Below are positions 11,132 to 22,218 of a stretch of 64,000 nt of DNA, one piece after another. The DNA comes from Aldrovandia affinis (taxonomy: Eukaryota; Chordata; Actinopteri; Notacanthiformes; Halosauridae): contig JAINUG010000015.1 of NCBI GenBank assembly GCA_029706075.1, positions 5,106,154 through 5,170,153 on the forward strand, read 5' to 3'. Each line of letters starts with the position of its first letter. Positions within the stretch are counted from its first letter, which is position 1. The notes under the pieces were generated by a model. That model had not been told where the DNA came from. It searched no databases and saw only the letters and a program-made list of their open reading frames with translations. Position numbers and translations under genes: made by a program.

Positions 11132-12111
11132 CAGTAGGCTCCGTTTTTATTCATCCACTTGATAAAGATGAACAAAAGAGATTGTATAAAATATACTATG
11201 TAAGTAATGAGATATTTTATGCTCCAAAAATTCCAAACCTATATTACTAATACAATTTGTTTAGAAAAACATATTTTTCAAGAAATAAAATTGGATCACA
11301 ATTATTCATACCCCTAACTATTCTTTTAAATTGAATCCAACAAAAACAAATCTTCAGCAATATACAACTTATTTGAAGTTCATTGGAAGGTTTTGGAACT
11401 ATACAGTGGCCTACAATGGTTTCCTGTTTCCCTTGGGTAAAAAAAGGGAACACACACTTTGGGGTTGTTTTGCATCCACAGGCCCTGGGGCCCTTATTAA
11501 AATAGATGGAAGCGTGAACTCCAGCATGTACCAAGACATTTTGTCCAAAAACCTTGTTCCCTCTGCCAGGAAGCTACACTTTAGCCACAGATGGACCTTC
11601 CAACAAGACAACAATCCGAAACATGTGTACAAAGAAACGAAGAAATGGTTGACAGAGCACAAGATCAATGTCCTGACATGGCCATCTCAGTCTTCAGACC
11701 TGATCCAATTGAACATTTCTGGTTTGAACTCAAAAAAGCAGTCCACAAACGTCAACCCAAGAATCTGAAGGAACTAGAACAATTCTGCATGGAGAATTGG
11801 TTGAGGATCTCTCCCAATAAGTTCCATAACCTCATACGACACTACAAAAGGTGACTACTTGCACTTATAATGGCCAAGGGAGGAACCACAAGTAACAGCT
11901 ACTGATAACAAGGGTGTGAATATTTGTGATTCTTGATTTTTATTTTTTTCTGAACCGTTTGATTGTGCTTCATGCCAATGCATTATTATTCAATAACATA
12001 ATTTTCTGCATTTTTTGAGCATAAAATATACCTCATTACTTATATACTTTATTTTATATGATCTCTTTCTTTCATCTTTATCAAGGGTATGAATAAAAAC
12101 GGAGCCTACTG
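11132..12111 (+). mobile_element. Tc1/mariner-type DNA transposon, internally deleted
   Basis: Terminal inverted repeats of about 100 bp bound the element. The left end starts cagtaggctccgt, and the right end is its reverse complement ending acggagcctactg. It is flanked by TA dinucleotides at 11130-11131 and 12112-12113, the hallmark Tc1/mariner target duplication. The total is 980 bp, well short of a full element of roughly 1.3-1.6 kb. The interior keeps only the C-terminal part of a transposase reading on the + strand. Confidence 0.93.
11430..11854 (+). pseudogene. Tc1-like transposase, C-terminal fragment, frameshifted
   Basis: The frame contains LWGCFASTGPGAL, then SSMYQDIL, FQQDNNPKH and VLTWPSQSSDL, all standard Tc1 catalytic-domain landmarks; the Asp of FQQDN is the second catalytic residue. 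Near 11700 the frame shifts, and the continuation in another frame reads PIEHFWFELKKAVHKRQP with the catalytic Glu, ending with a stop after RHYKR at 11854. The helix-turn-helix DNA-binding region and the first catalytic Asp are missing, apparently through internal deletion. The protein cannot be functional. The element could at most be mobilised in trans through its intact ends. Confidence 0.92.
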
Positions 12112-14055
12112 TAAAGCACTGTCAAATAATTCGATTGACGTACAGCATGTTGTCTGAGGTTTCCAATTGAATGCATTTTCAAAATTCCGATTAAAACAGC
12201 ACCATATTAGGTGAAATGCTAACCTGTTGAGTAACCCATCTTAAATTAAAAAAATATTTGTCTCAACTTGCCATTAAAAAATCTCTATAATGCGTAAGTG
12301 ACAAATTGGTTGGTTATGGCAATTGAGGACGGAACTACAATGCATATTGCATACTGTCCAGCTGAGTGTCCCATGAAAAGGGTGATTGTGCTGGATTGAT
12401 GAAATCATTAAAGAAAATGACTTGACCTCCCCGTGTTAGGTGGCAGTTGGAAATGCTGTGGGGTTGACTGGTGTTCGGTGAGGATGGATGCTATGGCAGG
12501 CGCAGTGGCAGCTTAGTATACTCTGTCTAGAGAGTGAGGGACACCAAGGCCTGTAAACAGACTGCCGACTCCCTGTGATGGCAGTGCAGAGCCTTCATCT
12601 TGAGGAGCATTCGATAATTATCAAGGTTGCAATTGACATCCTTGGACTTTTGATAACTTTATCAATTTATAAAACTGCAATCGATGTCTTTGGACTTTTT
12701 GGAGTCTTTTTTAGTATCTGCCTTTTTCTTTTCGGGAATAGGTACCCGTCTGGAACACAGGCCTAGCTAGAAAGGAAAGAAATGCCGTGAACTACTGATA
12801 TAGAGGTGTATAGATCTTCTCTCAGGCCAAAGTGTGCCTGTAGAGTAGTGGATGCATCACTCACAGCATTTCACCATTTAACCCTGCACAGACATTTCAC
12901 TCTTTGTATTAAATATGGTATGGCACAAATGGTTGGCTGGAAAGGATTGGTTCTGTGCAGAAGAGAGAGATGTGAACACAGTGTAGTGACGCTAGCATGG
13001 GTCACATCAGCGTACATCAATTCAATATTTATTTTGTGAGATGGTAGCCAGTAGAACCCAATGTGTCAACAGACAACAACGACTTTAGGAACATGGTATT
13101 TATTGATCAATTTGAAATATTGATCAAATATATCAATTTATGCTCTGTAATGAAGTCAATTGCTGAAGTGCTAATTAATAGACTTACTAAGAAACCCCTC
13201 TAGAAATTAAAGAAACAATAATAATAACCAATATAAACTAAACAGCAAACTAAAATACAACAGTCACTCAGTGCAAAAGAGAATGATGTCATTTTTGAAA
13301 TGAGGTTTTGGCTTGGATGGCTTGTTTGTGTTGAGGACTTCACACACTGCTGTCACTGATCCGTCCTGTTGAAGTGTGGATCACCAGTATAGATTACACA
13401 CTGAATTAGAGTGACGGAAAGATGTGTAAGTGGCATCGTTTTTTTCTCATCTCATGGCTACACGCATGGAATGCACAAATATACACTGCTTTCCTCGTGT
13501 CCCAAATTAACCACTCCAGATAAAAAGGCCAACCCCCACCCCGGCCCAGCACCCCCCCCCCCCATGAAATGTGTGTGAGCCTCAGTGCCTTGTCATAGTT
13601 TTCTCAAAATGAGTTCTTCCCTTTGATCTTCAAAAGCAGCTGAGCAAATTGCTTCCCAACAAGGTCAACCCACAATTTTTGGACAGGTTTATTAACTCGC
13701 TTGCAGTAAGGCGAGCCTGAAATATGTCAGTTTTATTCTCCCTCAGCTAGTTTTGTGTTAAAAATTAACACAGTGTTTGCATTATAGCTTTAAACTCTGT
13801 GTGTGGGTTGGTCTATTGTGTATTCATTGCCAGATGGATTTTCTTTGCAATATTAAGATATGTGCATATAAAGTGACATCCATTAAATTGTTATTTCTAT
13901 AAACTTACTAATTTACTGGAAGTTGGTGGTTGGTCATATCTTATTTGGTACTGGTGATTACCCAAATCCCCAGAGAACTATAGCATTATCTAGTCCTTGT
14001 TATCTTAAGTGTTTCGATAATATCTTGATAATGCCAGTTATTTCTGCCTCTAGAG
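12112..14055 (+). other. Intron, no recognisable feature
   Basis: Unique-looking intron. Apart from a C-homopolymer near 13551-13563 and AT-rich runs, I see nothing. The small open frames here have no family resemblance. Confidence 0.6.
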
Positions 14056-14249
14056 CAGGGGTTCTCAATCCTAGTCCTGGAGGGCCACAGGGTGTGCTGG
14101 TTTTCGTTGTTTCTCAGTACTTAATTGATAAATTAAAGCAGTTGATTACACAGTGAACTTCACCTGTTTTTGTGTTTAAACGGATTATGAAGTGAAAACA
14201 AAAATCAGCATACCCTGAGGCCCTCCAGGACCAGGATTGAGAACCTCTG
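14056..14249. mobile_element. hAT-type MITE
   Basis: This 194-bp element begins caggggttctcaatcc and ends ggattgagaacctctg, giving inverted repeats of about 31 bp with two or three mismatches. It is flanked by a perfect 8-bp duplication, ctctagag, at 14048-14055 and 14250-14257. CAGNGG-type termini and an 8-bp duplication are diagnostic of the hAT superfamily. It has no coding capacity, so it must have been moved by a transposase made elsewhere. The perfect duplication suggests limited decay since insertion. Confidence 0.95.
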
Positions 14250-14636
14250 CTCTAGAGTGTTGACTGTTTTGCTTTATTCATATTTACACATATGGAAGGT
14301 TTGTAATCATGTGCAGTCCTTCATAAGTTATTATAGTCAATGCATTGATATATATACATTTTTTAAAGTTTGTTTCAAATTTTTTCCCGTTTTCCTCCCA
14401 ATTTGGTAGCCAATTACACCCTCTATTTATCCTCCCCACACGAGTCCGCTGCTCGTCTCTACAAGGCAAGAAAATTATCTGATGGCAGCAAACTCCCCTT
14501 CCTTCAAGATGGAATTCGCCCACCCATGTTCTGGAGACTCCCTTATGTGCTTCATGGTGAAAACGAGGCGGCTCACCCTCCCCCCCGATCAGGGCTGGTC
14601 TGGTAGAGATGGTAGAAAACCGTGCACGGCATGGTA
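14250..14636 (+). other. Intron, possible unassigned repeat
   Basis: The stretch at about 14380-14600 (tcctcccaatttggtagccaattac and following) has the feel of a dispersed fish repeat, but I cannot name a family or find ends. No gene is seen. Confidence 0.35.
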
Positions 14637-14826
14637 TGACTCCATACAGAGTTGGACAGGACTGAACAGGACAGCTGTGTTTGACTCTTAATGAAGTTGG
14701 ACAGGACATCTCTGCATGACTCGATACAGATTTGGACAGCATTAAACAGGACAGCTCTGCGTGACTCGATACAGGGTTGGACAGGACTGAACAGCACAGC
14801 TGGGTGTGACTCGATACAGAGTTAGA
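14637..14826. repeat. 45-bp minisatellite, about four copies
   Basis: The motif tgactcgatacagagttggacagg recurs at 14637, 14682, 14717, 14762 and 14807, giving spacings of 45, 35, 45 and 45 bp; one unit has lost about 10 bp. Because 45 is a multiple of three, a minus-strand frame across it stays open and encodes a 15-residue repeat. I regard that as a by-product of the period. Confidence 0.88.
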
Positions 14827-16451
14827 TGGCCTCTCATTTATTCCCATTGTGATGGCTCTGAACCGCTGGCCCATGACTAATTAACTTGGATGAATGTGTG
14901 AGCGTTTTTCTGGGCAAGTGCACAATGACGGATGCGTGGACTGTTATCATTCCACAGCTGTGTGGAAGTGGCGGTGGGCCGTCCACTTCAGTGCCCTTTC
15001 GTGACACAAGAGACATGGGGGAATCCCTCAGAGATCAATGGCGATAAGCCTGTTTGTGGGTCACATATTCAGTCATTGACCATTATTTCACCTGTTCCCA
15101 GACACGCACGCACACTATGCCTACGTCTTTAAAGGTAAAGCAGCATTCAACTCTTCATGTAAAGGCAAAAGCAGCAGAGAGAAGTTTGCTGAAACAAACA
15201 ATGTGTATGCAAGTGAAAAATAATGTGGCGGTCAATGGCAAAATCCTCCCACTGTTCAGCAAAATAGTTTTATAGGAGGGAAACGTTCATGGTACAGCAA
15301 ACTGGCTTCCATGTGCAGATTTACTTTGCTTATGGTCACATGGTTTACAGCTTAACTGTGAGATGTGAAGCATGACGAGGCAATATCTTTCATTCAATTG
15401 ACAAATAAACATTTAACTTTTTAGTGTTCAGTCTAGAAGCCTGCACACTTAATCGATCTTTAGCTTCCATAATTGTACTCCATTTCTCTATTCCCAAATT
15501 CCAGAGGGTGTGGTTGAAATCCACGGGCCGTTAGTGCCCTCCTCTTCCACCAGTCAGCAGGCCTCTGGTCCCAGTGTTGTTGGTAGTTATTGAAGTGGCT
15601 GTACTTTTAATTTATTACAGGTTGTTTGTTCATCGTAAAAGGTAAAAGGTTGGCTCCTACAAACTCCGTTATTCCTAAACGACTCGTTCAGAAAGAGCTT
15701 CTGACTTCACACAAACACTTCACAAACTTCTCTATGGGTAAAGATTATCTGTCTTATCAGTCTTTCCTCGACAAATATTTGAACAGTCAGTGATCGTGGC
15801 ATTTGGTGCAGGACAAGCGCCATTGGTAACGCCGTTGAGCACTCTTCTTGCTCTATTGCTTTCTATCATCGCCCCTCAGTTCATGACTGTTTTCAGTAAA
15901 GGAAAAGGTGCTTTATTTCAATATGTCCTTCCATATGCTGTTGCAGTTCTTTTGCAGGCATTTCCTTTCTTTTGGACTTTCATTTCCTTTCATTTTTTGT
16001 TACGTGCATTTTTATTTTTGCCATGTTATTTTGGATAATTGTATGCTTCTGTCTTTTTCTCTTATTTTTTATTACCTTCTAGACTTCCTCCACATTAATG
16101 ATGAATTATGAAATACAAAACACCCCCCCAGTACCCACCTTTGTATAAAACAAAATAGCGATATAGATAGATTTCAAGTCTTGTTCCTCCCTCAGGCCTC
16201 TGCGCCAGGCAAGCTGAGTGTGAGGAAGCCCCTGTAATGAGTTACTGTCCTGCTGCGCCAGGGCCCTTTCACTGCCACACAAATGAAGGCCCACCTGAGA
16301 CTCACTTATTTTTATGTGATGGTTTATTTTTTTTACGTCTGTGTGGCAGTGTACTCAATTCAGGGTTTTCACTCTCCGGGTGGACAACACTCTATTGGGT
16401 ACATGCAGTGCAGTACTGGTTGGTCTCTCACTCATGATCCTTGGATTTGGG
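14827..16451 (+). other. Intron, no recognisable feature
   Basis: I see no transposon ends, exon or RNA gene. T-rich low-complexity sequence dominates 15950-16080. Confidence 0.6.
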
Positions 16452-16565
16452 CCACATTGTGGAGTAGCAGTTAGAGCACACAGGCTTGGGCCTGTGGATC
16501 GTAGATTCAGTCAGTCCAATTTAAGGTTGGGTGCTGCGATTGTACCCCTGATCAAGGCACTTAAA
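16452..16565 (+). repeat. tRNA-derived SINE, truncated head
   Basis: The order of landmarks is a degenerate box A region (ggagtagcagttagagcac), a box B-like stretch (tggatcgtagattcagtc), then tgctgcgattgtacccctgatcaaggcactta. The last part closely resembles the 'gtacccttgagcaaggcactta' body found in fish tRNA-derived SINEs. The tRNA part is too degenerate to be a working tRNA gene. The 3' tail is missing. Confidence 0.65.
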
Positions 16566-16767
16566 TAAAACACAGAAATAGATGATGCAATATGGGATTT
16601 TTATTCATTTTTTTGTCTTTTTAGTAACATTTTTCAAGACTTCAGGCACTGTTTCAGATCATACGAGAAAGTTTTTGTTCTCTGCTTAAGAAAATGAGAT
16701 ACATTTTTGTAAAACAAGACAAACAATCTTATATCAAGGAATGATTTAGGTACAAAATAAAAATTAA

Positions 16768-16810
<43 letters not shown>

Positions 16811-18555
16811 GTGTACAGGTGCAGGAAGGGGCGTTTGCTACAGTAAATGCCAGCTGAAATGCCAGCGCTCTGCCCCCTCCTGAGTCCCACTCTCCTCCTG
16901 GGCATGAGAGCTGAGAGTGATGACGAGCAGTCAGGGCCCCGCTCCCCTTGCACCCTTGGGCTCCACTGTCTACAGCTTCCCTCTGCCTCTTTCACATGAT
17001 TGTATCATGCACCAAACACCATTTCACTAACAAGCCTGTGGTGCTGTAGTTTTCTGGGGGGGTTTCTCCCTTATTTCTTTGCTTGTAGTCAGCAGATTAT
17101 AGTTCCCCAGATACTCTTTGTGGCCTTAAGGTGCTGATTTCTCACAACACTCCGTCAGAAACAGAAACATGCAGGCCGCGAGCACAAACAGATGGGGTGA
17201 AAATGCGCTGTACACGGGTAGGGGGGAAAAACAAGGTCTGGGATGCAAACATTCCTCTCACTGTGTCCAATAACAGTAAGCAATGAAGTGATTTGTCATA
17301 TGTCATGGATAATGGGGAACCGTGTGTTGTATATTTTCCTGCCGACAGTTTAATTAAAACCACGGGGAGGAGGACATGTGGTATCTTTTACCAAGAAGTC
17401 AGAACATTTGCACAACGATGGAAATGTTGTCTTTTTAACGACAGTGTAACAGTATCAGGCTGGCAGTTTGTGGCTGTCTGAGAATGTAGTATCGTAACTT
17501 TGACATGGATGTCATTTTAAACTGGGCATGATTCTGATTCTTACACACTGTTTTTATCAAGACCTTCTTTGGGAACTCAACTGAATGTTTTGGTTTTTAG
17601 TGACATGGAAGTGGAAAGGATTTGACAAGACTACCGCTAGATTTGCACAGAATGGTTATACTTTTTTGTGTGTGTGCGCCTTAGAATAGAGTTCTTAAAT
17701 AGCAGCTGTCTTTGACATATTGTAAGTACACTTCAAAAACATAGACTCTATGATATGGAGGAGTTTGGCTAAGGCTGTGATGTAAAAGAGCCTGCTCACA
17801 GCCTACTGTATATTCCCAGCTGAGCTTTAAAATTGGAAAGAAACCGACGTTGCTGTAAACCGATGATGCTGTAATCGCTGTAAACACTATAGAAGCCCAC
17901 AATATATTTCCTGTCATGAAATAGGCCACATAAACCTTGCCATTTTTTTCTACAAAACTACGATATTAGTATTCAGTGCTGTAAGTTCTGACTGTATTTA
18001 CGTTTCTGTTATTATTTATTATGCTTGTGTTGATTTGATTTGGCTCCTGTGGTTCCTAAATGTATTTTTATAAGCCTGTGAAATGTGTCAAGCTCTCAAT
18101 TTGCTTGTGGCTCACAGTGTCCAAGGTGAATTTTTTTTACTAGGCTGCAGTACTCCTGCATTGTGCGAACATTTACAAACATGTATAATCTTTTGGTTCC
18201 AGACATAGACAGACAGATTATGGCACCCTTATTTTTTGTGCTCAGGCCATAATGGGGACAACATCAGGCTGATTTAGAGCTGTGCTGTGCCCGTACTCTG
18301 CAGGATCAGCGAGTATGTGTTGTCTCTGCCCACTGTGATACTGCATTGAATTAGACTGCGTGCCCATATGAGCACATGCTCATATTTTATAGATTTTTAC
18401 ATGACTCATAGGGGCTGTAAATACTACTGGTTCCTTTGTGTTTTTTATGTGTTTTTTTTATGATCATACACTGTTCAGTGGAAGTATACCAATTTATATA
18501 GATTTTCTTGTTTAAGGTCAATCCCCAGTCTGAGATGTGAGGGGATCTTGGAGAT
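16566..18555 (+). other. Intron with one TA microsatellite
   Basis: Apart from the TA run at 16771-16809, this stretch shows no recognisable element or exon. Confidence 0.6.
16771..16809. repeat. (TA)n microsatellite
   Basis: About 19 uninterrupted TA units. Confidence 0.95.
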
Positions 18556-18656
18556 GATCTCTTGCGCGAAATATGATTGTTCCTACCATGTATTAATGCA
18601 CATCTTGTAAGTCACTCTGGATAAGAGCGTCTGCTAAATGCTTAAAATGTAAAAAA
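18556..18656 (+). repeat. SINE-like element, copy 1
   Basis: The copy reads gatctcttgcgcgaaatatgattg, ctaccatgtattaatgcac, catcttgtaagtcactctgg, ataagagcgtctgctaaatg and cttaaaatgt in order. The same ordered blocks occur at 27212-27330 (+) and in reverse complement at 24711-24832, so this window alone supports a repeat family. The 'ctggataagagcgtctgct' block is a very common retroposon 3' tail in fish. Confidence 0.8.
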
Positions 18657-19439
18657 TTGAAATGTATCCTCGGTTCAAAACTCGCTGCACCCATCTTCTT
18701 TAATATGCTTATTTTGTATTGTAATCAAGTGTACAACTTTTCCTCCATCCTGTACTAATTTACCAATATCAGGATATGCAGTGTCTGTTTTTTTATTAGG
18801 CTTGATTTGTATACACTGAACAACAGCTTCAGTGACAAATTAACATGAATTAATCACGCATTAGCATTACCATCAGAATCTCCCAATGTTCCATAATGTC
18901 TAACTCGAACCGAATTAAAATCACACTGAACCTTATTAGCAACTTTGTGAGTCAGTTGTGGTGCTATATAGTATACACAGTGAGCCCTTGACTGCCAGGG
19001 CCCGAGTCATGTACACAAACTCATACACAGTGACCCCCTGTCTGCCAGAGTTTGAGTCACATGCCCAAATGCATAGGTGTACACCGCAATCACAACAACT
19101 CTTCTCATGACCACCTGTTGGCCCATGGCCACCCGACTCCCTTCCCAATCAAAGATTGTGGAGCTACACAAACGCCCCCCAAGTTAACGAATAAACACAT
19201 AGTGACTTTTGGCACATCCACAATGTTGGCTCCAGGATGATACCTAGCAACCCAGCTATAACCTTGGACTCATTTGTACATTTCTGCAAATGTCCAATTT
19301 ACTTAAATATCAAGTATGTTCCCCTGTGCGTAATACACAGCCCTCAAACATACACACGTAAGGCATATTTAGGATAAATGAAATCCTAAATATTACTCAA
19401 AGGATTAATAAAATAATTGCTAATTATTCAGACACCAAG

Positions 19440-19474
19440 GCTTTATTTAGGAGTGGGAGACGCCTAAATAAAGC
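19440..19474. repeat. Perfect 12-bp inverted repeat
   Basis: gctttatttagg at 19440-19451 is the exact reverse complement of cctaaataaagc at 19463-19474, separated by 11 bases. It is a compact hairpin with no T-run after it. Function unknown. Confidence 0.7.
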
Positions 19475-20393
19475 ACTGATGTCATTGCAAAAAAACTTGA
19501 ATCTGCTGCAAACTCCATCAGGAATGCTCGCCCCGAGAATTGCAACTGCACACCAGACAAGGTTGCACCCTTTAACTGTTCTTTTTCTCTGATTTTAAAG
19601 GATCGCACATCCAGCTGTGCCACAGCCTCTGATATCCCCGCTCCAAAAACCAGTGGTGCAGAGTGGCCTGCCACCTCAGGGAACATTATCCATCCTTATT
19701 CTAAATTACCTCCGAACACCCGGTGTCCTTTAGTGCCTCTGTTCCCTGGTCCCCTATCGTGTCTAAGTGGCAGGCTGATCAGAATGACAGCGGCACCTCT
19801 CACGTCCCGTAATGAGCCCCTCACTTCAGCTAAGATAATAATTGCCTTCTTCACTTGCACTGGCGCTTAAAGTGACAAAGAATAACGCAATTCATTAGGC
19901 CATCTGCTCGGGCCTTGAAATGTAGGATTTGCTTGCCTTATCTCCATTTCTCTCCCATACACATACACAACCTAATTTTATTACCCTCCAATAAAAGCGC
20001 CTGGCTGTGCCCGACGGAGCCCACTCGACACTAGATGTGACTAGCTTTCCAATTTGTTATTTTAACCACAGAGACAGTCTGGGTAATAGGTCAGAACAAT
20101 TTAAATGTACCAGAAATGTATTGCATCGCTGTTCGTCAAGTCTCGTGCTTATAGCGATCAATAATCATCAGACACAAAGGTCACACCATGCATACTTTAC
20201 AGTAATTTCCCTGCGCCTGTCCTTTTGGCCGTACTTAATTCCATTCTATTTCCCATGTATCTGATGATGGAGGGAACTGATAACAACTGCGACAGGTAGT
20301 TATTGTAGTGGAGGTCGTTCGGTGAATATCTCTTATAGGCTCTTTTTTTCCCCAGTTATGGGGCTCTGCATGCCTGATTTGGTTAGGGCACAG

Positions 20394-20425
20394 CAGTGTT
20401 GACACTGAGCTTAGTGCCAACACTG
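20394..20425. repeat. Short hairpin
   Basis: cagtgttgacact pairs with agtgccaacactg around a six-base loop (gagctt). It is too short for a typical microRNA precursor unless pairing extends, which I do not see. Confidence 0.55.
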
Positions 20426-22101
20426 TCCAGTTTGCTTGCCTCCGAACTACTTTGCTAATCGCAATGCAACGATGGCGTGCAAGCTCCTTGAATAACACTA
20501 CCGTAAGTATCAACAAGAGATGAACTTTTGACAGCTAGCTGAATGACCAGCTTGTGCATAATGTAACCTAATAATGTAATAATTTGTGCTTTTAGCATAC
20601 CCACACATTTTAACACTGAGGATCTTGCAAGGTGCTTAACTAGCTAACATTAAACAAAACTGTGAAGCAGCCCAAATCTGCTCAAAGTGTAATAGTCCTC
20701 TGAAGACTTTGAAAGGTTAGAGGGTAAAGAGGTGGATATGAAGGAGACGCTATGAGTCATTGATGGGCATCCTACTCTCTTTTTCCCTTGCTCCCTCTCG
20801 TCTAGCAGCAGCTGTGTCTTGGTATCGGAATTACGCGCGGGTGGCAGATGCTGCCATTGAATATTCCTAATAGCAGATTTCCTCCTCTCCTTATTGCTCC
20901 CCTTCTTCCTTTCCCTCTGTAATTTTCCAAATGGATTCTATTTTCTGCCTAATTTGGCAAATTTTGTGTCCTGATGTCGCTGAAGTGGGGGAGTGGGGGT
21001 GGATGTAAAATCAATGGTTGGATAACACAGTAATGCTCTGCTTCATATGCTTTCTCACCTCAAGAAACCCCTTGCCCACAGGCCCTCTGAAAAACATTTA
21101 AGATTCTGAGCAATTATTTTAACCGTTGAGTATTAACTTTGGAAGGAGTATCACTGTATACCCCGTCCAAGGTTTTATCTTCAGTATAATCTCAGAATTT
21201 TGTGTTTGGTATCAGTGCTAAATTAGAGTCTGGAAGTGGCTTTGTAGTACAATCAAAGCTTCCGTAATATCACCGTGGCGCCATTGCCCTGCAATCCGTG
21301 TTCCCTTGTGCTGTGGCGTCGAGACCTGGGCTGTCTGCCATCACGATCAGCAAGCAGAGTTTTCTCATCTCTCCGCCACCCCCCTCCACCCGAATCAGAA
21401 AGCACGCCTATCATTCCCGTCCCTCCGCCCTTTCTCCCTGACCTCCTCTAACTGGTTTGCACTCAGCAGCGGAGTAGGCTGACAAATGAGCCACTTTGGA
21501 AATGTGCCAGGGGAACAAGAGGCCTGTTGGGCATCGGAGTTGTCAGTTCCATGCCAGTCTGAATGTTCCCAAATTGGGAAGGAGACTTGTACTGCCTCTA
21601 CAATACAAATTATGCATCAAATGTGTCTCTTTTACTGATCGTTTCCTTCATCTACTGCTCGGCTGTCGTGCATTAAAGGGTACCTTGAGAGTCCTCATTG
21701 TGTGAACTGTGTGAGGGATGCCTAAATCCGGTGTCACACAGCGCTGCAGACTTAAGTAGCAAGTTGTTAGGAGTATGAAGGTAACCAGGTGAGAAAGGTA
21801 CTCGTCCAGTGCCATATTGATGCTGTTTGATTGACCGAGAGCAGGATTGAGTGCCGCAGGGCTAAAATGGCAGGTCAGAAAATTCAACGTCTGGACGAAG
21901 ACAGGAATGTCATCGAGAGCTGCTTGAGGAGAGGCCTGTACAAACAGCCAGACTTTCCTGTGGCGGCACTGTATGACCTTTTGCATTCGTATGCGTGTAT
22001 ATTTTGTGTGCGTGAACGTATGGTACGCACAGTATGCTTTTGGCAGCGGATGTATGTGAGGTTTCCACTGCTAACTCCTCAGGGACGTACTGCTCACTAA
22101 C

Positions 22102-22122
22102 AAGATGGCGGCGATGGCGGCA
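22102..22122 (+). promoter_or_regulatory. Candidate YY1-type motif pair
   Basis: aagatggcggc is followed at once by gatggcggc. The first matches the vertebrate YY1 consensus AANATGGCGGC. Such motifs are often found just downstream of transcription starts or at looping sites. No CpG island surrounds it, so this is a motif match only. Confidence 0.35.
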
Positions 22123-22199
22123 TGTGATGGTATGAAGCCAGCAGGCATTCAGGTCATTTCTCTGTAACAGGGTTTACACAGGGCATATGAGATACGTAA

Positions 22200-22218
22200 G
22201 TGAGTGAGTGAGTGAGTC
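22200..22218. repeat. (GTGA)n microsatellite
   Basis: About four to five GTGA units. Confidence 0.9.

Noticed and set aside
14284-14874. 196-residue minus-strand open frame with Cys/Ser-rich repeats
   Set aside because: It is open because a 45-bp minisatellite has a period divisible by three. There is no domain or splice context, and it overlaps unrelated sequence.
16452-16565. A functional tRNA gene
   Set aside because: Box A and B are degenerate and no acceptor stem can be formed; the following sequence is SINE body.
20394-20425. A microRNA precursor
   Set aside because: The stem is only about 13 bp with no extended pairing outside it.
22102-22122. A promoter and first exon at the ATGGCGGC motif
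   Set aside because: No CpG-rich context, and no open frame with a donor site and family resemblance follows. It is kept only as a motif.
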